A DNA stretch of 64,000 nt from NCBI GenBank assembly GCA_905178155.1, contig CAJINV010000012.1, positions 1,740,492 through 1,804,491 of the forward strand, read 5' to 3'. Below the pieces are notes generated by a model that was not told where the DNA came from, did no database searches, and was given only the letters and a program-made list of their open reading frames with translations. The stretch is from Amoebophrya sp. A120. Lineage: Eukaryota; Sar; Dinophyceae; Syndiniales; Amoebophryaceae. Shown here one piece after another: positions 20,861-33,300 of this stretch. Made by a program: the position numbers and the translations under genes. Position 1 is the first letter of the stretch; each line of letters starts with the position of its first letter.

Positions 20861-23800
20861 CTTGATCTCGATAAGGTCTGTATCAGAAAAATATTAGCTG
20901 TTCCTCGCCTGCTGCCGGTGTTTGGATGAGGGATGCGAGTTTTGTTGGCGCCTGCGGAGCGGCGAACGAAAAGGGCGCGCGGTGAGGGCTCACTAGCCCT
21001 AGGAGCGGACACTGTCACTGGTTGACGTTGCTCGCCGGCCGAACAGTAATTCTGGTAGGAAATAGTAGGAATACGCCGCAAGCCCCATCCCTTATTGTTC
21101 GGGTAGCTTGTGTTTTTTTGACAACAAAGCAATAGCATACGCCAATTGACAAGCCGGCGCGAACAGAATGTATGGTCGCGCGACCCAGGCTGACGGAGGG
21201 AGCGTGGCACGGGCTAGGAGCCTTTCCACGCGCTCAGTTACCAGAAAAAAGGCGCCCACGCGCCTAACCCACCAAGATGAAGTTCCGGCCGCGGGCGCGC
21301 GGAAAAGAACTACAATAAGCGCACGCCCCTCCGTCGGGGCCACGAACGCGGGCGCGGCGGGGGGGCCCCAAAGGTAGGCTCGGGGGGGGGGCAAAACAAA
21401 AGAAACGCCGCCCCGGTCTGACGGGAGCGAGGGGGAGGTGGGGCGGCCGGCGGCCCGGCCGGCCAACTCGCTCAGGCCTACACCTTGGGGGCCCGCGCGC
21501 GGCGCGGGCCCACTGGCAGGCGCGCCACTATCGCGGGGGCCCTTGGTGGGCTGGCTCCGTCTCTCGTCTCCACGCCGGTGAGAACCCACAGCGCGGGGGC
21601 GTTTTCCCAGCCTCCGGCACCACGAGGCCGCTCCGCGCCCGCCTGGCACTTCTTTAGCAGGCCACTCGCCAGCCCGCGGGCGCCCAGTCGGTCGCTCGCC
21701 AACACGGGCCCGGCGTCCGTCGTTGCGATGGATCGACGGCGCGCCACAATAGCGAAGGAAATATGGCGCAACGCAGCCAATCACGCCTCTCACCATAATT
21801 GCGCGCCACGAACCAGATCGCAGGAAGCCACGCGAACAATGACGAGGGCTCTTCTACGCGGCACGCAGCAGCACGCCATGCCTTGTCTCTATCATGTCTT
21901 TACTTTGCTCTATATCGCCATCTCATCACTTATTATGCATGCACGATGAGGCTCCCACTGGAACAGACATACTGCGCTCTTCGCAATCTCTTCGCTCACG
22001 TCACGTACAACATTGATCTCGGTTTCGCTTTTTCCCCCCTCGTTCACGGATGTATAGGTGCCTACGTACACGTCGTAGTGAGTTCCCCCTCAAGTCGTGC
22101 GACTTCTGACAAGACCATCTGATGAGCCTACTGGACGTACATCACATGTGGACGATTCAGATGAGTTCGCTCATCTTGTAATATGGTATGAGTTTGCCAC
22201 TGGCACTGGTATGAGTTTGCCACGACGATGAGGAGCACCTTGCTGCTTTTTCACACAATAGACGCAACTCGCAAACACGAAGCAGGTCTCAAAGCGCAGC
22301 CATGTGCGTCAATTTGCCAGGGGGCGGAGGCCTCATCATTGGCACCCAAGGGCCTCCATCCTTCACCGGGCTTGTGGGAACACTTATTCGACCGTTTCTT
22401 TGGAAAACGACAAACGGCGGACCAACGGTTGTCGAGGGCGCCTCTAAGTTTTGACTTCCTTTTGTTTCTTTCATATGCATTGCCGGCGAAAGGGCAACAA
22501 CCTATCGACCATGCATCCAGGCCAATGCAGGTCCACGGGCCCAACGATCAGACTGTGTCGGAGGGAGCCAGGCAAGGAAGGTAGGCGCCCACCCGCAGGG
22601 GGGCGGCATGAAAGAATTTGAATGCGCGCGGCGCGCGTGCGACCGAACGATCGAAACAATGGCGCGCACAGACGCACCCACACGCACGGCCCCCCCGCCG
22701 CCCAACCAGGGGGCGAGGGGCGGGGCGGGCGGCCAAACACGCCCGAAGGGGCTGCGCGCGCGGGGTCGGTTCTGTAAGTGTGTGGCGGGGGCCTGGCGTT
22801 TGCCAGGCAAATGCGCGACCGAAGGAATGCCCACGCCCGCGGCCGGCTAAACCACGCGGGCCCGGCAATCGCGCCCGCCAAAGAGCCGCCCGCCCGGGAC
22901 ACTTCGGCGGGCGCGCGCGCGGGGGATCAGAACAGACCGCAGACGCTTGCCGCCCGCCCTCTTTTCGGTGGGCGGGAAACAAGCACGACGGCGCCGCCCA
23001 TTCAAAACGATGGGCGGGCCAAAGAACGACCGAACAGACCAGGGGAAGCGCCGGGCGGGCCTCGCGCGCGCCGCCTTCTGCAGCTCCGGTGGACGTGTAT
23101 GCTTGCACGTTTTTCGGCGCGGTTTCGCACGCCGGCCGCGGCCGCCCGGAGGTCGCGGCGCGCTTGCTGGTCATACATAATTCTGAAGAAGAATTCTGAC
23201 AGCCCCGGGCCGATAGACATAACCGCGAAGGCCGCCGCGGGCTCCTTGTGCACGCTGCGGCCGAGGCCGTCGGCCATACGGTCCAACCGCACCCCCTAGG
23301 CCCACCGACACAGATGCCCGGAACTACGCGCACACAAACAGCGCACGCACTGCGTTAGCCCCCGGCAGCGCGCTCAATCTTTTCACGATGACAATGCTTT
23401 CTTGAAGACGAAGCGGATAGCACGTAGTTTTCACTTTCCTCTCGATCACATTTATCACTCATCTTGGTGTCCATTGATAACGTCTCCCGTCTTTCCACCG
23501 CGGCTCTCATTTTCATTGGTCTCTCAATTTCTTTACTCTGGCATTGAATGGAGAAGAGAATTATAGACGAACAGTGTGCTTTTTCATTCACCTAGAAAGG
23601 AAATCCGACCCCTGCCGCAGCTGCATTTCGTTCTGTGCAAGTCTGCTGTCGAAAAGAAAACCCACACTCTTCGAGAAACTGATAGTATCTGGGCTATCGC
23701 TATCCAAACAAATACGTAACTGGGACACTCGCTTGGAAGCCAGTTGTCCAATTGCTTTTCGATACGATAAGTGGGAACGGACGAAATCCACGTTGAGGTA

Positions 23801-24326
23801 CGTATTAGAACGTGAGCAGTGAAACAACTGCGATAAAAATTGGGAAAAGTAATCATGTGTTTTTTTTTCTTCTGCATCAGTATACAAATACACAACCAAA
23901 AACTACAAAATTTACTGCTCTACTCGACGGCTCCCAAACAGTTTGGTACATGTTATCTGCTAATCTCTTTTTCCTACGAAACCAATTTGCTAAAAATCAT
24001 CTTCAAGCACAAGCTGCGCGCTGTAGTGGGCCATCGATGTCAACACCTGACGGCCAAGTAACGTACGAAGCTAGAAACAAAAGTCAATGCAAGTCAATTC
24101 TACTCTCTAACGGTAATGGGTAGAAACTTCAAGTGAAAAGCTAAAGCTAGTGTCTGTAGTTGCTGTTTGAGTACGACAATATCTCGCCTATTTTCAATGG
24201 TAATATTCATAAGAGCGATTGGGATAGCGAAAAGCTTGTAGGAGATAGGAGAAATACTCATCAGAAAATTTGAAAAAAATCAGACCTACATTCTCCTGGT
24301 TATACGAACTTCTTCCCTACTGGTAT
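20861..24326. other. Intergenic region, GC-rich in the middle
   Basis: Lies between the 5' end of the protease and the 3' end of the giant gene. About 21100-23340 is very GC-rich, with many GGCGCGC, GGGCCC and CCCGCC words and long spurious ORFs on both strands without protein-like composition. About 23350-24300 is AT-leaning. Nothing coding supported. Confidence 0.6.
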
Positions 24327-27300
24327 TCACACCGCCCTAAACACCGTTCTGGGACTAAACGGCCCCTGTCCCACTTCTGAGTATGCGGCCACCCGGACTT
24401 GATACAGTTCGTTCGCGGTCAAGCCCGTCAGTGTGCAGTTTGTTGCCGTTTCATCCAGAGTGCCACAGCTCGTTATCGGTTCCGCGAGAATGGGCTGAGT
24501 TTTGTTGTTTTTGAATAAATGAGTGGAAGTGCAATGCGTTAGAAGTCAACCGAAATAAATTTCCAAACGAACCGTTCTTGTGCCTCACAAAAAAGTCATC
24601 AGTTTCATCAAAAGAAAACAAATTTCTCTACCGCCGTCGCACTCGTGCTGTTTCTGCCCATATCTCTAAAAACCCGGAATCCCAGCCCGCTGCTACTTCC
24701 GCCCCAACTGACCGGCGTCGACCACACGACCGTGTTGGTACTCATTACCACTCTCGGCTTCGTCACCTGTGCCGGGAGTGTCATGAATTTCAGTTCCCTG
24801 ACTACCGAGTCCTGGTAATAGCTATCCGTTGCAGTGAACTTCGCTTTGAAAGAATACGACCGGAGGAATCCGTTGAAGGTTTTATCAAATGCAAATATGT
24901 CTGGGTCTGGAAGGATGCGAGGTCTGTCATGCACATTTTGCATGACTTCTGATGTCTGTGATGCATGCCCTAGCATCACAGATTTTGTGAGGGATTCCTG
25001 ATGCCTATACCGCATGAGAAATGCCCTCTCGCCGTGGCAAAAACTGGACTGCTTTTCCTTTTGCTGTTCATGCAATACAGATTTTTGTAGAATCCAAAGT
25101 CAGCATCACAAGTTGCATCCTTGCTTCCAGACCGAGACATATTTGCAATGCATAGGTTTTTCCCAAAAGCAAATCAAATTTGCTCCTCTCCCTCACCACA
25201 AACTCGGTTTTCCGCGGGCCACGGAGCGCGCAATCTGGGATCAAATTCTCTTCCCTCTCCTTCTCCGTTGGATACAGCATCGTGTGTTTGTAGCTCGGCC
25301 ACACCTCTTGAAAATCGGCCGCGGCGGCGTTGTCTGCCGTTTCGGTCAAATACAAACGGAACCCGCTCGGGCCACCGCAAGAACTATCCAACCCGGAAAC
25401 GGCTGTTGGCCAGGAGACGATGAGCTTCTTGGATTCGTAGGTGGTTGGCTTAATACTTGGGATGACATTGGCAACGTCTGGTGGGCGGCAAGGGGTTGTT
25501 AGGCCGCTGGTTGCCGTTATGACCTCCTCGATTAGAAAGTTCGAGGCATTTTTACTATTCCCAGCGGTTAAAGAAGCAAACGTCGGCGCAGTGTTTTGTC
25601 CAAATTGGCTGTTTTCTGGGTTTAACAGATCGAAAAAATCCCGCATGCCGTATTTTGACTGCTCGACTTGCCCAGTTTCCGACTCCGCCAAAATCAAAAT
25701 TCTCGTCGCGTGCGGCGGTATTTTGTTCAGAATGTCAGCCTCGTAGCGCCGCTGTGCGATAGAAGCTGAAGAAGAAGAAGAATCACCAGCAGTTGTACTT
25801 GTCACGACACTCACGTCCTCGATCTTCTCAAACGGCCTTTCAAACAGGCAATTTGTCGTGTAGAATTGCCATGTTGTTTGTTGCTGTGTAGAAGTAGAAG
25901 TTGCAGCACTACTACTACTTGATGCAGCATTACCTCCAGTGCTTCTCTTCGTCCCAGAGAATTTCAATTTCCCGCTACTCACATCCAGTGAAACCGCGGT
26001 CGCTTTATCAAAGTAATCCCTCACCGGGATTGGTTGCTCACTGAAAACCACATTTCTCGGTTTGTGCACCAACTGAATCGACAAAGTGCTCCGACTGCCG
26101 TAAATCACCGGCGTGTTCGGCGGAATGGCGATTTCCACCTTCGAATCGGTTTGGTAACTCGTCGAAATCAAATTCGCTACCGCGTATTCTAAGACCACTG
26201 CGTGTTCGTAATCTTTGACGATTTTGTTCGTCGACACCGAAGCGGACACCAAGTCGTTTAGAACCCCGTTGGTCTGTTTCGTTCTCGTGGTGCGCGCACC
26301 CGTCGGGTACTCCTGACTGTCAAACATGGACTCGTCGTGACTCATCGGTTTTATCAGTAATTTCTGCTGCTCTAGTTCATCGTCAAAAACCACCGTTTCA
26401 TTGAACCTCGGGATCGGGGTCATCGCCATGGTCGCGGAAGAATCGTAGCCGGAGTGTTGCATTATCGTTTGTTTTGTCGTGTTGATCTCCAATCGCATCA
26501 CTTGTTCATATTGATTCTCTACTTTCTTCATATCCGACCCCGGAACGAACAAAACCCTTAAAACCAAATCTTTCGCAATCGATTCCCACGTGGCGGAGGA
26601 CTTGTAGCTGTTCGCGTTAAAAACGTTTTTCATGTTTTTCGCTTTTTGTAAATTGATTTCGACATTATTCTGCTCGTTGTCGAAAGTGGGAGTTTTCGAT
26701 TTGTACTTATCGAATTCCGACCTCGTCGCCGCGTTTTCCTCCAACCCAGTTGCTAATCTAAACTCCCCCGACTCAGGCGACATGGGGCCGTAGAAAGTCC
26801 GTGGGTTTGTCAAAGGCGTCGATGATTGAAACGGGGCGAAAAGTGGCAAAATCGACCCTCTCTCTTGCTTCACTTTCGCCTGATCCTCCGCTCTTAGTAA
26901 ATCCGCGTAGGTTTTCATCCATTCTTCAAGTAAGCTGTTCCTCCCGGGCACTGTGTCGTTCTTTGTCTGTAAGTCGTTGGGGAAGTCTCCATACCCGCTT
27001 TTCAATTGCTCCGATTCCCCTGGTGGAAATTTAAAGCTTAACTTCCCCCCGACCTCGTGCAAATCCGGGTCTTCGTCTAAAAATTCCAAGTCGCGTAGTG
27101 TGAATCTCCGGTCGCACTCCTTGATTCTTTTCCGCGCCAGCTGGACTTTTGCGTTCCCGGCCAGCATTCGCGCGTTTGTCGCGTACAATACCAAATCGGA
27201 ATACGTGTTGGACCAAGTGGGCAAATTTATCTCCACCTCCGCTGTGTAGAATAACTCATTCCTGTCCACAATATTCAACTCCGATTTCTTCACTTTCTTC

Positions 27301-30300
27301 ACCACAATCTGCTTCCTTTTCGCCTGCCTCGAATCCTCCGGAACTTGCTTCTTTTCATAGTCCGGGATTCGGCTGACCACCGTTGTTATTCACTGCAAAT
27401 ATGTCTGGGTCCTCTGGAAGAACCAGGTCTGTCATGCGTATTTTGCATGACCCATGATGCCTGTAATGCATGATCTAGCATCACCAATTTTTTGGGGGCT
27501 TGCTCATGCTATTCCGCATGAGAAATTCCCTCTCTGCGACGTAGTGCAAACTGGGCTCCTGTTGCTGGTCATGCAATACAGAGTTTTTTAGAATCCAAAA
27601 ACAGCATCACAAGTTCCAACCTTCCAGACCCAGACACATGTGCATTTAATAGTTGTCTCAACCAACCTTTCGGTCTTCTCACTGGTCACGTGCGTTTTCG
27701 CAGCAGGATTCTCGTTAGACCGAAAGGGGTTCAGCTCCGCGACTCTTGGGTGGCAGTCTCGGTACTGGTTCATAGGGATGGATTTGGAATGGGGTAGATG
27801 TTGCGTCTCCGTCACGGTTGCATCCCCAGAGTAGAACATCGGAACGTAGGGATAATTTTCCGTCAAAACGTACCCGTACCCCTCCATCGGCACCTCGTTT
27901 ACATCAACAAAATTTTCGCTCGTGAAATCAAACCCGTTCGCCTCGTCTAAGTGACAGGCCCCGAGTGGGACCTGCATGTTGTTCGGAGAGCTCCCGACAC
28001 CTCGATAGATATAATCGGACTCACTGTCCCCTTGCAGCGTGTTGGAGTCGGATTGTGCCTGCATGGAGTTATCTGGGTAGAAAATTGTCGTGTCGTTGTT
28101 TATTAAACTCGTGGTTATAGTAGTGCTGTTCCCTAAATTCAGATTGCCCATCGAGTCCTTCACAATTTCCCGTGTACTCGCGTGGACAGCATCATGCGCG
28201 TTGAAGTCGAAGTTGGAAAATTGGGTTTTCAAGTAGTAATATGCATTGCAAATAGTAAGCGTACTAGTCGAAATAGCAGGGCAAATTTCTCCAGAAAGAA
28301 AAATGCAATTTGTAATGCTGAACTAGCTAAGAAACCAGATCTGTCATGCTGTATTGCAATTATCAGTACGAGTACGATACTTTTTCTTTTGCTGCGGATA
28401 AGTAACAGGACTTGAACAGCGCGTGATCGCAGTTCGCGTAGACCTATCGCAAGAAAAAACTGTTTCGCTGTATCTGTAAACTTGTTGTGCATAAAATGGA
28501 ACACAGAACTATTTGTCTTGCTACACCTACAAGACCTTGACTCTTTAAGGGTGTTTTCCCTTTGGAGGGAGCATGGCAAATTTTCTGTGTCATCTGTAAG
28601 AAACTTGTGATGCAGGCCTTGCAAAACCATCACAGTGAAACAGTTTTTTCGTGGGATAAGACCGGAAACCCGTCTAGTAACCACCCGACGTGATTGCAGC
28701 CGGATTTCTTGTAACTACCCGCCTTGGAGGAACTGGAAAGAGTACTGATAGAAGCGGTGTTTGTCGTGCTAGAGCTGCTACTCCTGGTAGATGTAGAACT
28801 CCGACTATTTTTACTTCTGTCAAAGCAATCAAAAGAACAAGCCCTCACCTGCGCGTTGACGAAATGGTGGTGGTAAACGCACTGTTCATCCGCGTGCCCG
28901 GCGCAGTTGTCCAGAAACTGCAGCTCGTTACTCGGATGAAAAGCGACACTACCTTATCATTTGTAAAAACGCCCCCACTCCAGAGCTGTAATGCAAATCT
29001 GCATGCTGGCAATGTTTCTCATGCGGGGACCCATGCATAGTAAGCAGTTTCTATTGGTGCTTTGAGATTTGTGATGCTCAAATCCGCGTGGTATGCTCGA
29101 CCTGTGATGCTGCTGCACTAGCTGAACCCGACTACATTACGACCCCAGATTTGTCATGCGAAACAGCCAAAGCCTGGCGATTCGTCTAGCAGATCTCCCA
29201 TCTTGACTCTGGGGTGGGGACGTTTTTGCTCACCATATCCCTTCTCGGTTCGCGAACGGGTTGTAGAGAAAAGCGCCGGTTCGTAATACCCCGATCACAC
29301 CCAGTGGCGTTTTCTTCTTCGGAATTGTATTGGAGATTCTCACTGGTTTTAATTTCAGTTTATACTCCCGCGGCTGCTCGCAGATCTCGTTTGGCGCAGC
29401 GGGGTTCTGGCCATACAAATGGTTCGGGATACCGTTTGTTCTGATCACCCGAACTTTTTCATTACTGGTGATGTCAGACTTTTCCACTAATTCTTGGTAC
29501 CTCGATCGCACCGCATCCCCGCACGCCCTGGCGGACGTTGCTCTGCAAGACAACGGCGTGTTAGTGGAGTGTTTATTTTCACTACTGCTGTGCGCATGCG
29601 CGGTATTCGGACTGGTTACTAGAGACGATGTCACAACAGTGGACTTTTCCACTTTCAACCCACCGGAATTTTCTATCGATTCCTCTACCACGAAATACAG
29701 CCTATCGATCTTCTCTTCCAAAAACGCGAAGTTTTGAATAGTGACCAGCAAGTTTAACTGATTCGGTTCGCAATTCCGGTCGTTGAAACTCATGAAGGAA
29801 AAAGCGTCCAGCTTGGTCAGTGCGTCCTGCTGGTCGAAATAGAGGAATTTTTGCGGGTTGTAGATTGCAGTCGACGGTGTGGTACTAGAAATTGCTGCAC
29901 CGTTCATCTTTTCTGTCACTGTCCACTTGTCCTGATAACTCCCAGCCGGTCTTTTGAACACCGAATCCTCCACAATCGGCGCGTCACTGGCTGCTAATGT
30001 TCTCCTACTCTCTACTTCCCGAAGCGACCTAGATCTGGTGTGCACTGACCCGTGTTTCGTGTCATAAAACAAATTCGCTTGCGACTGCTTCGTCTTCGCG
30101 GAGGACCTTTCAAAACTGTCCTTCACCCCAGGGAGTCCCGCGTTTGCCAAATCATTCAACTTCTCTTCCAATTTCTCCAACTTATCCCCTGAAAACGTGC
30201 CGGAGCTTGTTGTAAAAGACCACAAATCACTTCTCTTCGACTTTTCCAGCTCGAGACTCACATCGAGTAACGGAATTGCGGAATAAGCTCTTCTCTCCTT

Positions 30301-33300
30301 ATTCGACGCCAAGATCAAATACTTCGCCCACTTCGGCTTTTCCATCACGGGGAGCTGCACGGGGGGTTTCCGGACTTTCCCGATCAACTCTTTGGATAAA
30401 TCCAGAATCCTCGGTTTCTCATAGGGGTGTCTGTGTCCCTGGTATTCGGGTTGCAAAATCCCGTCTCCCCCGTAGTTTAAATTCATGTTATTGTTCCCGG
30501 CTTGGTCCACCTCGAAGTTGTTGTTTTCTTTCAGCGTTTTCTGCTCCGCGCCACCGATCTCTTTATCATAATCCTCCCCGAAAGGGTCTTGCTTCATCAC
30601 CTTCACATCCGTGTTGAAACCGAAAGAGCTGGAGAAAGTCTGCGGGGTGGTTTGGTATTCCGTTAGTCTGCTGGTGAATTGCGTTGGCTCTAAGAAAACC
30701 GTTTTGTAATTCAAATTCGCGGACTCGGAGAAATAGAGTTTCAAATAATCCTCCGGATCGTGCTGGTTCGCCGCGTCAAACATGTAGGAAAACGTCACAT
30801 CCCCGGCGATGAAGTCTTTTCGTAAGTCGAAATCCTCAAACTGCAGATCCGCGACGAGATTTTTCACCACATCATACACTTCCGTCGTGGAAAAGGAGTC
30901 CGTCGGGATTTTGTTCTCGTGGTTCGTCTATGAAATGGAAATATGTCTGGGTCTGGAAGATTGCATGTCTGTCATGCTTGTCTGGCGTGAGTCTTCAATC
31001 TCTCATGCACATTACCCAAGCGCTGCACTTTTTTGTCATGCAGAATTAGGCAACACCTAGAAGCTCAGAAACTTGTCATGCTGAGCCAGCACTTGTGGCC
31101 TGCTCGTGATACGCCACCCAGCATCACAAGTTTCCAGACCACCCAGTCATACTTGCAATGCATATCGTCCTTTTGTCCGCAATTCTGACCGCGAAGAAGT
31201 TTTGGTGGAGTAGAGAAACTTTTGGGTTGAACAAGTGTTCTCCCGTTTTCAAGTTTTCCCTCAGTTTTCCGAAATCCGCAGGGCCGGTGTTGGCGGAATC
31301 GAGGTCCTCAATAATCGCGTATGATTTTTTTTCCGTAGGAATCGTGTGGTATGCAACTACACAAATTATCACTTCCGCACACGTAGTACAAAAAGCATGA
31401 CAAATAACTCGGCCAACTTGGATCATGTAATTTGTCATGCTGAATTGGATTGATGGAAAGTTTTGTCATGGAGGAACCGCATGTTTTTGTACGTCGTGTA
31501 CGGAACAAGTAGATTTACTGTTGATATGTGCCTCCTGGAATAGCCCACATCCGGGTTCAAACCCACAGCGGTGTAACGGGGATGCTTCGCGGTTTCACCC
31601 GCAATTCCAGACGGCGTGAAGTTGTAGGCTTCATACGTGATCTTATCCGTCGTTATGGATTGCAGAAGTGTCTGGGTCTGGAAAGTTGGAACTTGTGATG
31701 CTGCATTTGGATTCTAAAAAAATCTGTATTGCATGAGCAGCAAAGAGAGTCCAAGTTTTGCTACACGGAATGCGCATTTGTCATGCGGTATAGGCATCAG
31801 GAAGCCCTCACAAAATCTGTGATGCTAGGGCATGCATCACAGACATCAGGAGTCATGCAAAATGTGCATGACAAACCTTGGATCCTTCCAGACCCAGACA
31901 TTTTTGCATTTGATAGTCGTGAACTCCTTGCAATTGGACCCATCCGCAGCGCAACTCGGGTCTGTTGTCGTCTCAAACGCTCTTGTCACCCCAGAAGCGC
32001 TCGCGTTCACCAACAACTGCTCGACCTTCAGCGACTCGAGTCCGATAAAGTGCATCCCCTCCAAGGAATTCTGGTTGCTTAAGCTCGCGTAATCCAATTC
32101 CGCGACCAAATTCGGCCTTATCAAGTCTCCGAAAGCATCGACGTTATCTGCCTGGTAGATCTCGACCTTGCAGTGCGGGATCAAATCCTTTCTGATCAAG
32201 GGGTTCGACCACTGCAGCAAACCAGAGATGTACCCATAGTTCGGATTCAAGTCTTTGAAAAGCAAATTGCTCACAGTGGAGGTTTGGTCGAAAATCGACA
32301 CAGATAAACCGTTGGATTTTATCCTCTTCGAAGGGTTGTTGCTTGTTCCGGATGTTTGTTTGCTCACTTTTCCGATTTTCACCGTCACCACGGTCGCGCG
32401 GGGAGAAGTCAGATACGTGTTGTATTCGAAGGTAAACGCAGTACTACCGTTGTAAGCGGAGCCGATGTACCTCTGGACGGATTCCGCGTTGAAATCGCCA
32501 AGGAAGATATCATAGCGGATGTTGCTGTACTGTTTCTTGCTGTAGTCGGTCGCGGGGTCTAGTGTTTCGGTCTCATCTCCTGTCATCAACCCGTCTTCAG
32601 TTTTGTCTAACTTGCTGGATCTGTGCAGCAGTTCCCAGGTCAACTTTCCCTTAATCAGCCCCGTTTGGTAATCCTCGTCGAGAAACTGCAGATTTTTCAC
32701 GGAATAGTCCTCATCGGTAATCTCCAAAATCCGCACTTTGGTCTGATAAAAATCGTTCAAGTCGTACGACAAGTCCGCTTTTTGGTAATAAGGCTGCGAG
32801 GACACCTGCTGGCCTTTGCTGGTCAACGCCGACAAGAACAGATTCGGGAGAAAAGGAGTAGCTGTTTCTTCAACCACAGAGGAGTGCGCCACGTGGTTCC
32901 CATCGCCGGTCGCCGCGTGGTCGACGATCCGGGTTAGGGAGTGCCCGTACGGATTGTAACTCGCCAAGACTGGGATAGGTTCGACCTGCCCGGATGTTGT
33001 ACTGCTAGAAGAACTATCCACTTCACCCAAATCCAATTCCGTTTTTCCCGCATCCACCACGCCGAGCACCCTTTTATCCGTCCCAAATTCATCCTTCGCC
33101 GCTTCGACGAGGATTTTGTCCACAAACAGCACATCGGAGTGTTTCGGGACAAAATTCTTCCGCCAGAGATTTTGTTGCGCGGTCGTGTCTAAAGATTCCC
33201 CGTCGGGGGAAAAGTAGGAGAGCACGGAGGAAAACATGGTGGTTGATTCCCCAGTTGTAGCAGGCTGTCCGTACGCAGACTCGGATCCAGCGGGTAAAAC

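Larger units (their letters stand above)
24327..25570 (-). other. Fibronectin type III-like C-terminal modules
   Basis: Two FN3-like units. One carries PPDVANVIPS, KKLIVSWP and GFRLYLTE. The other has KPRVVMS, GFRVFRDM and, after the GT-AG intron, NCTLTGLTANELYQVRV and YSEVGQGPFSP, which is the classic end of an FN3 fold. Confidence 0.75.
27657..29240 (-). other. YHYH domain
   Basis: Formed by four exons after three introners are removed. It contains FLDNCAGHADEQCVYHHHF, GWLLDGFPVY, HLDEANGFD and GYGYVLTENYPYVPMFY, in the order and spacing of the YHYH family (Pfam PF14240). A Ser/Thr-rich insert lies between the YHHH and LDGFPVY motifs. Its function is not established. Confidence 0.82.

Noticed and set aside
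22548..23333. 261-codon minus-strand ORF and several opposing ORFs in GC-rich DNA
   Set aside because: Arg/Pro/Gly/Ala composition expected from GC-rich non-coding DNA; no motif and no preferred frame.
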